NCBI GenBank assembly: GCA_002917075.1
Contig: NTMA01000016.1
Location: 489,268 to 553,267, forward strand
DNA from: Hawksworthiomyces lignivorus
Taxonomy: Eukaryota; Ascomycota; Sordariomycetes; Ophiostomatales; Ophiostomataceae
Length of the DNA stretch: 64,000 nucleotides
Reading direction: 5' to 3'
Shown here: positions 22,227 to 34,200 of the stretch, in pieces
Layout of the letters: every line of letters begins with the position of its first letter
Numbering within the stretch: the first letter of the stretch is position 1
Notes under the pieces: model-generated
Databases searched by the model: none
Told to the model about the DNA's origin: nothing
The model's input: only the letters and a program-made list of their open reading frames with translations
Program-made: the position numbers and the translations under genes

Positions 22227-23032
22227 GGCAATAGACGGAGAAGTAGGAAGACAAGAGCTGAAGAGAGCGAGGCGAAGAGACGAGTCACGCCAAATGGGAT
22301 GTCGAGGACAGTCAGGTTCTTGCTCAGAGCCGATGGACAGCCTCCGTCTACCAGAGCGGATTGTTGCCAGAAAAGCCTGGGATCTTGCCTTGCGCACACG
22401 CTCAGGGAATTGGCTTGGGCTACAGACACAGAGGATCACGGCTTTAATCTATCTTCAGTTTCTTTGTCGTGCTCAAAAAGCAGAGAGAGTTCAGTGCTGT
22501 CTCCCAAGACAGCCAGACAGTTCCCCGCAATAGCCAGAAAATCAGAGGGCGATAATAGGATCCCGCCTTATCGAGATTTTGGGCGGGGTCCAGTCCAATT
22601 GGCCCGCGGGTCTTGTGCCCTCGCTGTGGCAATTGTTAGCGCTAGCTGGGGCCCTGAACAACCGAATAGCCTCAACGGTGGCGTACCATGCTTGTTGTCC
22701 GCTGTGCTATGGGAATGCTGCTGGCCGCTTGTCGAAGCGTATGTTAGCTCGTCATTTCATCATTTGTATTGCGTGCGAGCTGCCCATGTTTGTCTATCCT
22801 ATGTAAATGCGTGATACCAAAAAGAAAAAAAAAAACAAAAAAAAAAACAGTGAGATCAGCGGGACGAATGGTTGGTGGGTATCAAAGACTCCAATACAGA
22901 AAGGGAGAAAGCCAAATGCAAGTTTCCCCAGAGATGCCATAGAACGCCAGCGTGCCCAGAAAGGATAGCAAAAAAGGGTGCAGAAGAGAAGGGAATGCAC
23001 GTCTCGTGACTTCTCTCCACCCTTCCCCGTCC
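22227..23032. other. Intergenic region, no gene seen
   Basis: This holds the promoter of the E2 gene and the 3' end of SNU23, both minus-strand. A-rich runs at 22826-22850 are the most notable feature. Large plus-strand frames here and across SNU23 are shadows. Confidence 0.5.
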
Positions 23033-23758
23033 TCATCCCTTCTTCGTCGACCCGAACCCTGTGATCCCCATCATCGCCATCATGTCGTCCTCGTCGTGCT
23101 CGCCCTCGATCCGCACGTCGTCGCCGTAGCTGCGCTGCGCGGCGGCGGCGGCGGCGGCCTCTGCCTCCTTGGCGGCGCGGCGCTTCTCGGCCAGGTCGCG
23201 CTTCTTGGCGCGGCGCTGCTCGCGCTCGCGCTCGTCCTCGGCGCGGCGCAGGGCCAGGCGCTCGGCCAGGTTGACGGTGGCCTGCTCGCGCTCCTGCTGG
23301 ACGCGGGCCCAGACGGCCTCGATGCGGGCCAGCACGTCGGCGGCCGTGGCGCGGGCGACCTCACCCGTCTGGCCCACGTTGCGCAGGTGCGACATGGAGT
23401 TGATGTGCTCGACCCACTGCAGGTTGTCCTTGACCGTCCAGTCGCAGGCCGCGCAGTAGAAGCCCGCGCCGCGCCCCCGCCGCCCCACGCCCGCCCCCGC
23501 CGGCACCAGCTGCGTCTTGCCCACCTGCGCGCTGAGGTCCAGCGTCGCCGCCCGCGCCGCCGTCAGCGCCTCGCTGCCGTCCAGCGGCTTGTAGTACCGC
23601 TTGCCCGCCAAGCGCGCCTCGTAGCGCGCCTTGGCCTCGGCCCGCTCGCTCGCCTCCCGTTCCTTGGCCTTGGCCGCGTACTCCTCCACGTTGCGCGTCT
23701 TGCGGAACTCGGTGTCGCCCGCCGGCGTGCCGTATGCGGAGCCGCCCTGCTTCGACAT
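23033..23758 (-). CDS. SNU23: SNU23/ZMAT2 U4/U6.U5 tri-snRNP zinc-finger protein
   Basis: Single exon, 241 residues. SNU23 is a nuclear splicing factor of the pre-B spliceosome. A U1-type C2H2 finger spans residues 102-124 (YCAACDWTVKDN...EHINSMSH, C-X2-C-X12-H-X5-H). The conserved N-terminal EFRKTRNVEEYAAKAKERE and RYYKPLDGSEALTAR-like parts match the family, and the C-terminal third is a charged helix ending in GFGSTKKG. I start at 23758 rather than at the longer open frame to 24094, because the family sequence begins at this Met. Confidence 0.92.
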   Translation of the reverse strand: MSKQGGSAYGTPAGDTEFRKTRNVEEYAAKAKEREASERAEAKARYEARLAGKRYYKPLDGSEALTAARAATLDLSAQVGKTQLVPAGAGVGRRGRGAGFYCAACDWTVKDNLQWVEHINSMSHLRNVGQTGEVARATAADVLARIEAVWARVQQEREQATVNLAERLALRRAEDEREREQRRAKKRDLAEKRRAAKEAEAAAAAAAQRSYGDDVRIEGEHDEDDMMAMMGITGFGSTKKG

Positions 23759-24951
23759 GGCGGGCAATGTTGTCGGGATAGATGCAAGACGATCGATTCG
23801 AGAAAAAAGGAGAAAAGAGATGTGGTTCAATGATACTGATGGAAAGCGACTTTCTGCAGGAGAGGAGTGGGGTATCTTGTGTCTCCTGGAGTTGAAGCTG
23901 TGGCGATGGAGAATGGTGGACAGAGCGTGTTGCTTATGTGGATACAAAAATATTTTAAACCTCCTATGGGCTAGAGGGGCCGACACTCGTCTTGTCTTCC
24001 AGCTCCCGGCATGCCGCAGGATTACTGTCAAGGCACTGCACTTTGGAAGTTTAGCGCATATGCAAGAACTACAGCGGACACGCAGTAGTGGCAAAAAACC
24101 AGCGTTTTCGGCACGTCATGCTGGAAATCTCCACATCAGCGCTAAAATTATGGTGACTTTACCATCGGCTCAAGCACGCCTTGACATTTGGTTAACTGCT
24201 ATTCTCTTCTCAGACTGGCATAAACAATGATTTTGTCTTTAAATAATGAAAAAAGCAGTCCACCTGTTTAGACACGGGTAGCTAAGTAGGGGAAATCGAA
24301 CAAGTTGTATCTACATGAGGAAGTGTAGGTGGCTCGGATGCCGTCGATAAAATTGGCCTTTACGCTGTTGGACTCGTTCTGGAGCGAATCTATATTCTCT
24401 TTGCAATCTTTAATCGATGTCCTTAACGTTCTTGGGCAGATCTGTGGGTGAAGAATGTGCGGTCCACCAATTGGTTTTCTAAAGTCTTAAGGAGACTGAC
24501 AAGATATGCCAACTTCTTGAGAATGTAGATAGCGTCAGAGTTCCATGTTTTATACTCAGCAAAACACTGCATGCTGCACTTGGGACTGCAGCGAGCCAGC
24601 CCATTATGGAATATTAGCACAACCCTTGACACACGGGGATTGAAATCTGTCACAATACACAGCCTTAACTGGCCCCAAGTTTGTTCAGGCAGTACTGGCT
24701 AGTGTTTGGTTATCTGTCCAGTTACAGGTCGCGATTCGCTTCCCCTCTTACGCCCGGTTTCTTGTGTTACCAACACGTGGGAGCGGCGAGAAGTCGTGGT
24801 ATTAACTTAATCATTTGAAATAATATCGCAGTCCAACATACTCGAAACATCAACTCAATCGTACATACTATATTATTTGTTTATCAGCTCTTTTTTTTTT
24901 TTACGCAGACTCCGTACAAAATCATACTGGACATTATCTCCACGTTCGAAT
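23759..24951. other. Intergenic region with a possible decayed coding fragment
   Basis: No intact gene. On the minus strand between about 24250 and 24660 are two short frames. One contains KKLAYLVSLLKTLENQL. The other begins after a possible splice acceptor near 24441 and reads TSIKDCKENIDSLQNE. They look like pieces of the helical N-terminal region found in fungal NLR-type proteins. The evidence is weak, so I do not call it a pseudogene. Confidence 0.3.
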
Positions 24952-27900
24952 ATGGCGGATCCGTTAGCTTCGTCGGCGGTTATTGCAGATACCGTTGGAA
25001 CAACAACCTCGCTCCTTGAAGCTGTAGAGCGATACGAACAGCGTGATAAAACGTTGGGAAGACTCAAAGGTGAACTCGAGGACCTCGCCGCCATTTTGAA
25101 GAATTTGCAGGAAGTCATCGCCGCTCTGGATACTTCAATATTGAAGCCTCTCCAAAATACTGTTGCTCGATGCAACAAGATATGCGGCGAATTCGAAATA
25201 GCCATGCGAAATTTCAGCGAAAAGTCAAAGACGGAGTTGCGAGATTGGGCGAGAATGCAGTTTATGGGAGGCAACATCAATGCATTCATAGATACACTGA
25301 CGGCCTACCAGTCAACGATTAGTATCGCTCTTGGGACTATCACGCTGTTAGTCACTCCATCTTATTTATTGAGAGCTTTGCGCTAACTATCTCTAATAGG
25401 CGCAACCCTAATATTACAAAAGACCTTGAAGACTATAGCAAGATGCTTAAAATCGAGACTTACAATTTGACAACTCAATGTCGGAGGATCGAGGACAAAA
25501 TCAAACATCTTGATCCAAACAGTACTACGGATTCGGACATAAATATAAGTGTGGAGGACAGGGAGGTGAACAGACTGTGTCATTGCATTTATGAAGATGC
25601 TAGGTCGCGCCTTGAATCTTTGGAGGATCAAGAATCATCTTCGCACGAAATTGCCGGTACTAGGCGAGACCCTCTCAAAGGGCAGCATATAACATCTCCA
25701 ACGCTAAGCGAATATCGAGACGAGATAGCAGAAAAAATACGTCGTCTTGAATCGCGTCTTGAATATTTAATTCGGGAGACGCCTGCGCAAAGTCCGGACA
25801 AAATCAAACTGCAAGAACACATCATCGCACAGAAACAGTATTTAGAGTTATGTAACCAAGTAGATCAAGTGTCCCATCGAAAAGATCATACTTTGGGGGG
25901 AATAATCGCTGAAACGAACAGCGATCTCGAGCCAGTCGTCACGATTACGGAAGCTTTTGATATCAAGTGGCGGGCGTATGGGGCTTCGAGGCACATAATC
26001 GGCTCGATAGCAGACGACGCACTCGCAAAGATCGCTGAGCGGGTTCATGCCAAGCATTCTAGCGCTGCAGCTATACCTATGCATATGACAGGCTTACCTT
26101 CGCCTCCGGAGACCGGGCCTCGTGACGCTTCGCTTCCAGAGCGTGTGGAGAGCAATCTAGAACCGAAAAATAGGAATGAGATCAATTATTCCCCGCCTGC
26201 TTCGGATGCTGGAAGCTTGCCAGGCCGGGCTGACGACTTTGCTGTAGGGATTGCGAACGAACTCCTTGCTTGCTTAAAATCGGCCTATGGCGAGCAATAC
26301 CTAGGCACAATCCAAGCCACTCTATCAGAAAAGCTACAGGACTTTGCACTCAGGATCGGTTTTGAGGGCGAAACCCAAAAGCACAGAGATATAATGTGGG
26401 TTGCACACAATGCGACATCGGCAATTATTCACTCCATCGAGGAAAAAATCACCGAGCTGGATATTCTCGAGGACGAAGATGATCCTGAGGAGAACGAAAA
26501 CCAGCTTGATGACGAGATGCTTAACGGTGCGGATAAAATTCATTATCTATGGGGAATAGGGGATCGTGAACTCGAGCATAGATATGAAGGTGTGCCTCTG
26601 TCATCTATCGAGATCGACCCTTACTATCAGATCCTACAGTCGTCCATCGCTTTCTCGCGGCTATTAACCGACATTCACCAAGATACTCAACTCAATGCAA
26701 TAACGCCTATCATGATGCAAGAAGTACGAAATGAAATACTTGGCCCGTTCTATGATTCGGAGAAGAAAGTAAGCCGCCGGCGAAAACCACAGCCCGTCGA
26801 GATCACTTTTACACTAGACTGGAACCCTCTTGCTTTCCTTGACGCACAGATATGCGAAGATTCTCCTAAGGACAAACTGGCCGGTGTCATTACTCTTACT
26901 GGAGAGGAAAGTGTTGTACAAGCTCTTCCTTGTCTCGAATACATGCAGCAGACTTGGCCTGCCACGGGCGCTCAGCTTCTAGGTATCATAGAGCAGGTTA
27001 TTGGACAGTCTGATACATATCATCGAGCACCGCTGGATGATGGCACACATATTGAGGTGTCAATTAGAAACAATTCCCTCCAAGTGAGAGCAACCGGCGT
27101 CATTTGCTCTATCGTTGATGTCGGGCAGCAGTTGGCATGGCTACGGGCAGCCTTGCAGTGTCCACCTACGTCCGGCGGCGGCTTATTATGTCGAGCAACA
27201 GCTACTTTAGTAGAGCGCAAAGACTTTCTCACAACTGGTGCAGTACGCAGTATGGCAAGCGCAGAGTGTAAGATTCAATTCTCGACCACAACGCTGAGTC
27301 GATTCTCTCCATTCGGCGAGGGCGGCAGCTGCTGGCATAGCCTCTTCCACGGGTTCGTGATCGCCGAAGGGTTTCCTGTCTTAAACCGGCCACAGGGCTT
27401 TGTAGGACTAGATATCCCCATTGAAATTGCCGCGGCCCTCACTTTGGCTCCAAAAGTTGTCAAATTTAAAGACGACCTTTGCATTAAGGGCTTTTCAACC
27501 TTAATGTATCCATCGAAGTGTTCTGAGGATATAATCGTTTGGCACCTCATTTGCAACGACGATGGCACGCGTATTGCGTACACAGATAGCAGGGTGGAAA
27601 GGGGAGAAAATCCACCGTGCTTGCATTACGCAGACATAGAGACCGCTCGCCACATTATCGGTTGGTGTGATAAGGTTATGAGCTACGTAGGCCATCCAGA
27701 CGCCAACTTGAATATCGAACGATCGTGGCTTAATAAACTAGGTGACGGTTTGGCTTTGGACAAGGTTGTTATCTCGGCCGGCAAGTACATTGTCGCACAA
27801 GCAAGATTTTCGTATTATAAGAAGGACAAGCCAGTAGCTGTTAAGCGCGGCGGTCTGGACTACTATGGGAAACTAGACTGGATTAACGACAAGTCTGTGG

Positions 27901-28679
27901 TTCTCTATGACGTCGGTGATCGGATTGCATGGCTTTTTGATGGGCCTAGCGCGCTTCTGCATCTCGCTCGGATGTCGTTGTCTGAGGATGCTAGCGGCGA
28001 CTTCAGCCACCTCTCTCTATTCAAGCCAGGGTGCCTAAAGGAAGCAGGCTCCTCGGTGTCCTTTACCGGGCGTAAAGCATCAATTCAAATTCTTACTGAA
28101 CCAGAAAATCTAAAGCTACCTGTCCGGCAAAAATGGGCTGAGTCTGAGACTGGATCCATTAATGAGTGCTATACCTTCAAGGAGCGTGTAGAGGATATTT
28201 TTGGAGTCCTTGAACAAATTATTGACAACCAAGAGGATATGCGTTCAAACGGAATTGGTCTTCGTGTATTCAGCTCTCCTTGGCGGCACTTGGAAGGCTT
28301 TGATTTTTATGACTTGGCAAAGCGATCCGACCCCTTTGAACCAAAAGCGATAAAGCTCTTTGACAGTGGTGAAGGTTGGAACCACTTTATTCGGGAGATA
28401 AAAGCAGTAGTATTATTTGGATATGGATTTGGCGACCTTATGCTGCCGCAGGCTGGCACCGACTCCTGCGGCTCCTGTTTCTGGAACGTTCCCGCAGTGA
28501 AGGGCAAGGATCTTCTGGCAGTGACGGTGATGGAGTTGGAGAGACTCAAAATAGGACGCAATGTCCCTAGAACAAATCAGGAAGAATGGCTGCTGAAAGG
28601 GGAGCTGACATGGAGCAGCCCAGGACGAGCGTTTGAGGCTTGTATATGTGAGACCCAAGCACCACATCCGCGGGTGTAG
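24952..28679 (+). CDS. Large Fungal_N-domain protein of unknown function, lacking an NTPase
   Basis: Two exons (24952-25346, 25400-28679; 53-bp intron) encode 1,224 residues. The N-terminal 150 residues match the helical Fungal_N type domain (azaphilone cluster protein L-like; common at the head of fungal NACHT/STAND proteins), e.g. LKGELEDLAAILKNLQEVIAALD. The middle is helical and acidic. From about residue 760 there is an uncharacterised fungal domain beginning STTTLSRFSPFGEGGSCWHSLF and running through FIKGFSTL-like, VVWHL, SAGKYIVAQA and GYGFGDLMLP segments. I see no Walker A motif. The frame ends at TAG 28677-28679 but is open beyond it. Third-position GC looks low, as in the NLR gene nearby. 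It is possibly a self/non-self or stress signalling protein; that is inference. Confidence 0.75.
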
Positions 28680-29225
28680 ACTTTACAAAGAAGGTCAAAG
28701 TCGGGGCGAGAACAAACGGCAGCTTGCTCATCAAAGGTTTGCAAAGAGGGAGCAGTACTCTTCGGTATCGCCAAAACCCTATTGCACAGGCCGAATACAG
28801 CCACCCCAAGCGAGAGCACCTCAAACATCCGTCGGTCTTTCTTTACACTCGCAAATTCAAGCATCAGTGAGGCAAGAAAAACGACAACTACACCAAGCGC
28901 GACCTCAGACCAAGCAAATCCCTTGTCTCCCAGCCAACTTCTCTCGGCAAGATCCAGCATGAGCAGCCCAGATAGTTCGAATGCTTGGAGCACGTCTGTC
29001 GCTGGTGCCAAGCTTCCGGGATTGATCGTCACAAGTCCGGACAACGTCAAACCGGACGATTTTGCGGATACAAATTGCGCTTCTGATGAACTGTCTCCAC
29101 GACAAACCCCCAGCAGCCAAAATGAAGATGAAACTATAGAACAAGTTGATGAGAGACAGAACAAGACAGTAGTTCTGCCTGGCGATTATCACCGGCGGCT
29201 ACGAGCGCAGAAGAGACAACGGTAG
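28680..29225 (+). pseudogene. In-frame 182-codon continuation after the TAG (interrupted C-terminus)
   Basis: Directly after TAG 28677-28679 the same reading frame stays open from 28680 to the stop at 29223-29225. The protein would be Ser/Thr/Pro-rich with an acidic tail. The codon before the stop is Val in PRV; relatives I recall often read RVQ there, which would make TAG a one-step CAG-to-TAG change. Alternatives are a short 38-bp intron (28642-28679), which shifts frame and ends at about 28869, or stop-codon readthrough. Confidence 0.45.
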
Positions 29226-29561
29226 ACTTATTTCAAAACCATGTTCAATTTTCTCTCTTTAAAACAGCTCTTTTATAGTATGCCATCCTCGTGCAAGGGA
29301 TTTGCTAATGGTCTTTACTAGTGGTAGATAGCGTTTGGCAATCCTTGGGGCTCATACAAAACAGATTAATAGAGAAATGCACTATTAAATCATAATGTTA
29401 CTATTGCAATTGAGCTTTTGGTTAGATTTACGCTTGCGGATAGCACTAGCAGTACACATGGCGTTTCTTCTTATCGCGATAAGAAGAGGGGTCCTGAAGC
29501 TTCTGAATTTTCTCTTCGGCTTGGATCTCGTTCACGAAGCTACCAAAGTCAGACTGACAAC

Positions 29562-30607
29562 ATGCTGTACTTGGTAGGGCTGGGTCTCTCTGACGAGACG
29601 GACATTACCGTCAAGGGGCTCGAAATCGTCAAGAACGCCTCTCGGGTCTACCTTGAAGCCTACACTAGCATCCTTCTGGTTGACCAGTCGGTGCTTGTAA
29701 GTACTTTATTGTCGCTATGGGAGGGAGGTAGGCAAGACCGGAGAACATTGAAGCTGACATTTGGTTCTTTTCTACAAAATCACAGGAGAAGTACTATGGC
29801 CGGTCCATCATCATCGCCGACCGCGAGATGGTCGAGTCGCAGAGCGACGACATCCTAGCCAACGCGCAGAACGAAGACGTAGCGTTCCTCGTCGTCGGCG
29901 ATCCGTTTGGGTAAGCTCTCCCCGCCCCTCTTTGTCATACTTTGCGCAAGGCACTAGTTTGCTCATGCCGCGTCCCCCGCTCCAGCGCGACCACCCACAC
30001 CGACCTCGTCCTACGTGCCCGCGAGCTGGGCATCCCCGTGAGCGCGGTGCCCAACGCGTCCATCATGTCGGGCATCGGCGCCTGCGGCCTGCAGCTGTAC
30101 AACTTTGGCCAGACAGTGTCCATGGTCTTCTTCACCGACAGCTGGCGGCCCGACAGCTTCTACGACCGCGTGCGCGAGAACCGCGACATTGGCCTGCACA
30201 CGCTCGTCCTGCTCGACATCAAGGTCAAGGAGCCCGACCTGACCGCCCTCGCCCACACCGGCCGCGTCGTCTACGAACCGCCCCGCTACATGACCGCCGG
30301 CACCTGCGCGCGCCAGATGCTCGAGGTCGAGGCCACCCGCGGCGAGGGCGCCTACGGGCCCGACAGCCTCGCCATCGGCGCCGCCCGCGTCGGCGGCCGC
30401 GACCAGGTCTTTGTCGCCGGCACGCTGCGCCAGCTGGCCGAGGAGGGGCCCGACGGCGCCGACGCTAAGCTGGGGCCGCCCCTGCACAGCCTAGTGCTGC
30501 TAGGCCGCCGCACACACGAGCTGGAGAACGACTTTGTGCGCGAGTTTGCGCTGGACAAGGCCGAGTGGCAGCGCCTCTGGGAGGCGGGTTACCAGAACCA
30601 GCATTAG
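29562..30607 (+). CDS. DPH5: Diphthine methyl ester synthase DPH5
   Basis: Three exons (29562-29696, 29786-29910, 29986-30607) encode 293 residues. DPH5 is a SAM-dependent methyltransferase that methylates the modified His of elongation factor 2 during diphthamide synthesis. Seen: [31 protein letters not shown], the VGDPFG motif completed across intron 2 into [33 protein letters not shown] and the C-terminal [21 protein letters not shown]. Length and order match fungal orthologues. It sits between the two large accessory genes as an ordinary housekeeping gene. Confidence 0.95.
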
Positions 30608-31234
30608 CGATCACCTTGGAGGTACCTATGGAGTACGGAGTATTCTTGTAGTTTAACTATAATTAAATTATTTTCTTTCGAGCAAATAGACGTAACATGT
30701 GGTTATCCTAGAGGCAGGTTTTTCGTCTTCACTAGCAACAAGTTTTGGGCCCTCAAAGTACATTCGTTGAGTACCTGTACATACGTTAGAAGGAATTGGT
30801 AAAGAAATCGCAGCTGATTTTTTTTTGGCACAGCATCAAAAATAACTTCTTTCTTAATATCAGAGAGAAAGTATTGCAAGAGATGTAATCTTTTACTTTG
30901 ACATGAGTTTTTTTTTTTCTGTTTTAACTTCTTAGGTACACTTGTCGATAACTCGTGTTTTTACTTGTTATCGCAGATCATTAGTTTTAAAGATAAACTT
31001 TACACCTTGTTGGTCTTCAAACAGAGCTTAAAAACAGAAAAAAAGAGCCACCAATCTGCTTTTTGCGTATGCTTGTTTGAATTGCTCCTGTCTTGTCATA
31101 GAGGCTCAGCCTCTATGATTCTATAAAAGTGTCGTTATCTTTCCTATTTAATATCAGATTCCTCTCGATAGAATCTTGCTTCTTGCTAGCCATTAACTCA
31201 TCTTCCTCATATCTCTGTTTGTTTCCTAAAAATA
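30608..31234. other. AT-rich convergent intergenic region
   Basis: Lies between the 3' ends of DPH5 and the NLR gene. It contains TACGGAGTA at 30634-30642 and the inverted repeat GAGGCTgaGCCTCT near 31101-31115, a possible small hairpin. No gene seen. Confidence 0.5.
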
Positions 31235-34200
31235 TCATGTGTCCAACGTCTTATTCATGTACCTTTGAAGCTCATTAACTAGATCATACCGGCCCATAGT
31301 CTGTGCCAAAGGAATCCTATCAGCAGCACTCTCGGGCTTGGCGCCTTCTCTAAGAAGCACCCGGACCACTGATAGGTGCCCGTACTCAACGGCCCAAGAC
31401 AGAACTGTCCTCCTGGCGCCATTCTCAAAATCATTGACTCCAGCTGCAATGAGTGCCTCGACAACACCCGGGGAATCTCGCTGCACTGCCCAGGCCAAGG
31501 GGGTCCAACCGTTGATATCGCTTTCGTCGAAACCCTTGCATCCGGACTTGAGGAGAACCCGGAGCGCAGCCTCGTGCCCATGTCCACAAGCCCAAGAGAT
31601 AGCGTTCCTCCCGTGGTTGTCCGCTTTGTCCTTTTCGACCTTTTTATTCCTGACAAGAATTCTGGCCGTGCTGTCGTGGCCGTTGCCTACTGCCCAGGAA
31701 AGGGGCGTCCTGCCTTCATTGTCTAGCACGTTGACATCGGTGCCTCGCTGCTTCAACAAGTATTTCAAAACATCATCCATCCCATCGCCCGCGGCCCAAG
31801 ACACCACAGTGCGCCCGGTTCTGTCACGCTGGTTGATCTCAACGCCCTGGTGCTTCACCAGCGTCGATACGATGGGTGTATGGCCTCCTCCTGCAGCCCA
31901 TATCAGCGGCGTGCTTCCAGAGTTATCGCCCTCGTTAGCATTGCAGCCCTTTTGGCTAAGAAGATACTTCACAATGTCGTGATGACCGTTACCAGCAGCC
32001 AATGACAAGGCGGTTCTCCCGTTCTTCCCTCTCACGTTCACATCGCACTGCCCTTTTTCCAGCAGCTGCACTACGCATTCCAGATGTCCGTGGCCCGAAG
32101 CAGCGACAAGTGCTGTTTCCATCTCGACAGTGTGGTAGTCAGGGTCTGCGCCAGCCTCCAGCATCGTAGTAACAATGCGAGTGTGGCCGGCTTTGGCACC
32201 CCAGAACAGGGCCTGATTCTTCTCCAGCTGAGATGAATCAGAAGCCTCCAGTAATTCGACCAGCGTCTCCTGGAGGTTGAAATACGCTGCTAGAATGATT
32301 GGGCTAGAGCCGTCATGAATCTCGCCGTGAGACTTGAGAACCTGCGACCAGTAGAAATGCAGCCAATTTCGACAACTCACAGAGTTGACATCCAAGAGGG
32401 ATTTGGCCGCTTCTCTGAGCTCTCTCGGCGCGGACGCTTCGCAGAGGGCAAAGTGCTCCGCCCAGTGTAAGGCCGAATAGCTATAGAACGTGTGTTTGGA
32501 GGCCAGAGCCTCGGATATATTGGCATCTAGATCGCCAGGCTCGTAAAATAGCGAACCCACGCTAAAATCGGGCACATCACCGTCCCAGAAATTTTCCAAG
32601 AATACAGGCCTCGGCGAGTCATCGCATGACTCAGTGAAACTAGAACGGGAACTGGAAGTAGAATTGGATTCGATACGTGAATGGTCTACCGAATAGAGAT
32701 CCTCTGAAAAATCTTCCAAACGCAAGTAAAATATACAAGCAGAAGCCATGATTACTGTCGATGAAGCCACAGTTATGGTTGGCATCCCCGGGCAAGCTTT
32801 GTAGATCTGGTTGGCTTTTTCGTCATCGTCCTTAACCAAAAAGAATTCCTTGGCCGTTTGGTGAACAAGAGAGATTTTTGATTCAGAAACTCTCACTAGC
32901 GGGCCCAATATGCCTAGAATAGTGTGATCGATGGCAGGCTGACAATCACGAAGAATACTCTCCGAAGAATCATGAGACGATTTAATAGTAAAGGCGATAT
33001 TGATTTCGTCTAGAAGAAGAGGTCTTGAGCTCGCCAATAGTAGTCTTAGCAGCTTCGACGCAGTGTCCTGGTGATGTTTAGGTATAGCAGACAAGAAATT
33101 CAAGTACATTGTTTCGAGATCAGGAGGAAGTTTAGCGATGATATCTCGAAAATCGTTGATCGATGCCAGGTAGCTTTGTTCTAAAGATGCGAGAACCATG
33201 TGAATCCATAAGAACGTCTGGTCTGCCTTAGATAGCAAAGCCTCCTGTAGAAAGCTCTTCACTTCTTCAGAGCAGCGGTGTTTGACTGCAACTTCTTCTA
33301 CTTTCAGCTGGATGAAACTTTTGAGGTCTTTCTCATAGCCAGGTTGGCTCTCGTCGATGTGAATACGATGCTCGTGGGGCTGGTTAGCAACGTATACCTG
33401 CCCCAGCATTGGTCGGCTTGTTAACAGAAACTTGATATATTCGGTTTTCTCCTTCAACGGATCACGAGCACCAATCAACTCATGAATCGCATCTAGTAAG
33501 TCATGGCAAGAAGTGCTTTCACACTCATCTAGGGCGTCGATAATAACAAAAAGAGTGCTCAACTTCAAATCCTTGACGATATTCTCAAAAATACTCCAAA
33601 GTGCAGAGAACGACTGAAGCATGCTTGAGCCTTGTATCTCGAACACTTTCCGTACATGTCGAACCATCGTACGATGGCGATAGACAAGCTGAGAGATCAG
33701 GCCGCTAAGCACTGCTTTCGCGTCCTTCTGCGTGCTGACTTTGTTGTCGCAAAAGTATATAAGAACGTTTTTGGGGGTTTCTTCAAGTTGTCTGGCTATT
33801 GAATGAGAAAACATTGTCTTGCCACAGCCTGGATGACCCATCAACCAGAGAAGAGCGTTGTCGGTTTTTTCAAACCAGGAGGCGAAGAGCGGATGGGTCC
33901 AAATCCATTGGCAGGTTCCTTCAATCGGCTTTGGAAGTCTTCGTTTGTAATCGGCCACGCCGAACATATCAAATAGCATCATGCAAGACTTTTCAGCCTC
34001 ACTGAATTCTTTGACTCGGTCAGACCACGGAAGCATATGTTGTGTAGTTAAATCTATACTTACTTATATCGGAAGAGTGTGTGCTTGTGCGAACAGGTTT
34101 GCACTTCATGTTCTGTGGCTGAAATGTGATTCTTCGAAGAGCTTTGCACACTGTTTTGCAGTCTTCGGTCTCACCTGAGAATCTGCACATATCTCGGTGA

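Noticed and set aside
22952..23833. 293-residue plus-strand frame opposite SNU23
   Set aside because: The minus strand encodes a clear SNU23 with zinc finger; the plus frame is a GC-rich shadow.
28642..28679. 38-bp intron that would remove the TAG of the Fungal_N gene
   Set aside because: Too short for a usual intron, it shifts frame and loses the in-frame 182-codon continuation; kept only as an alternative.
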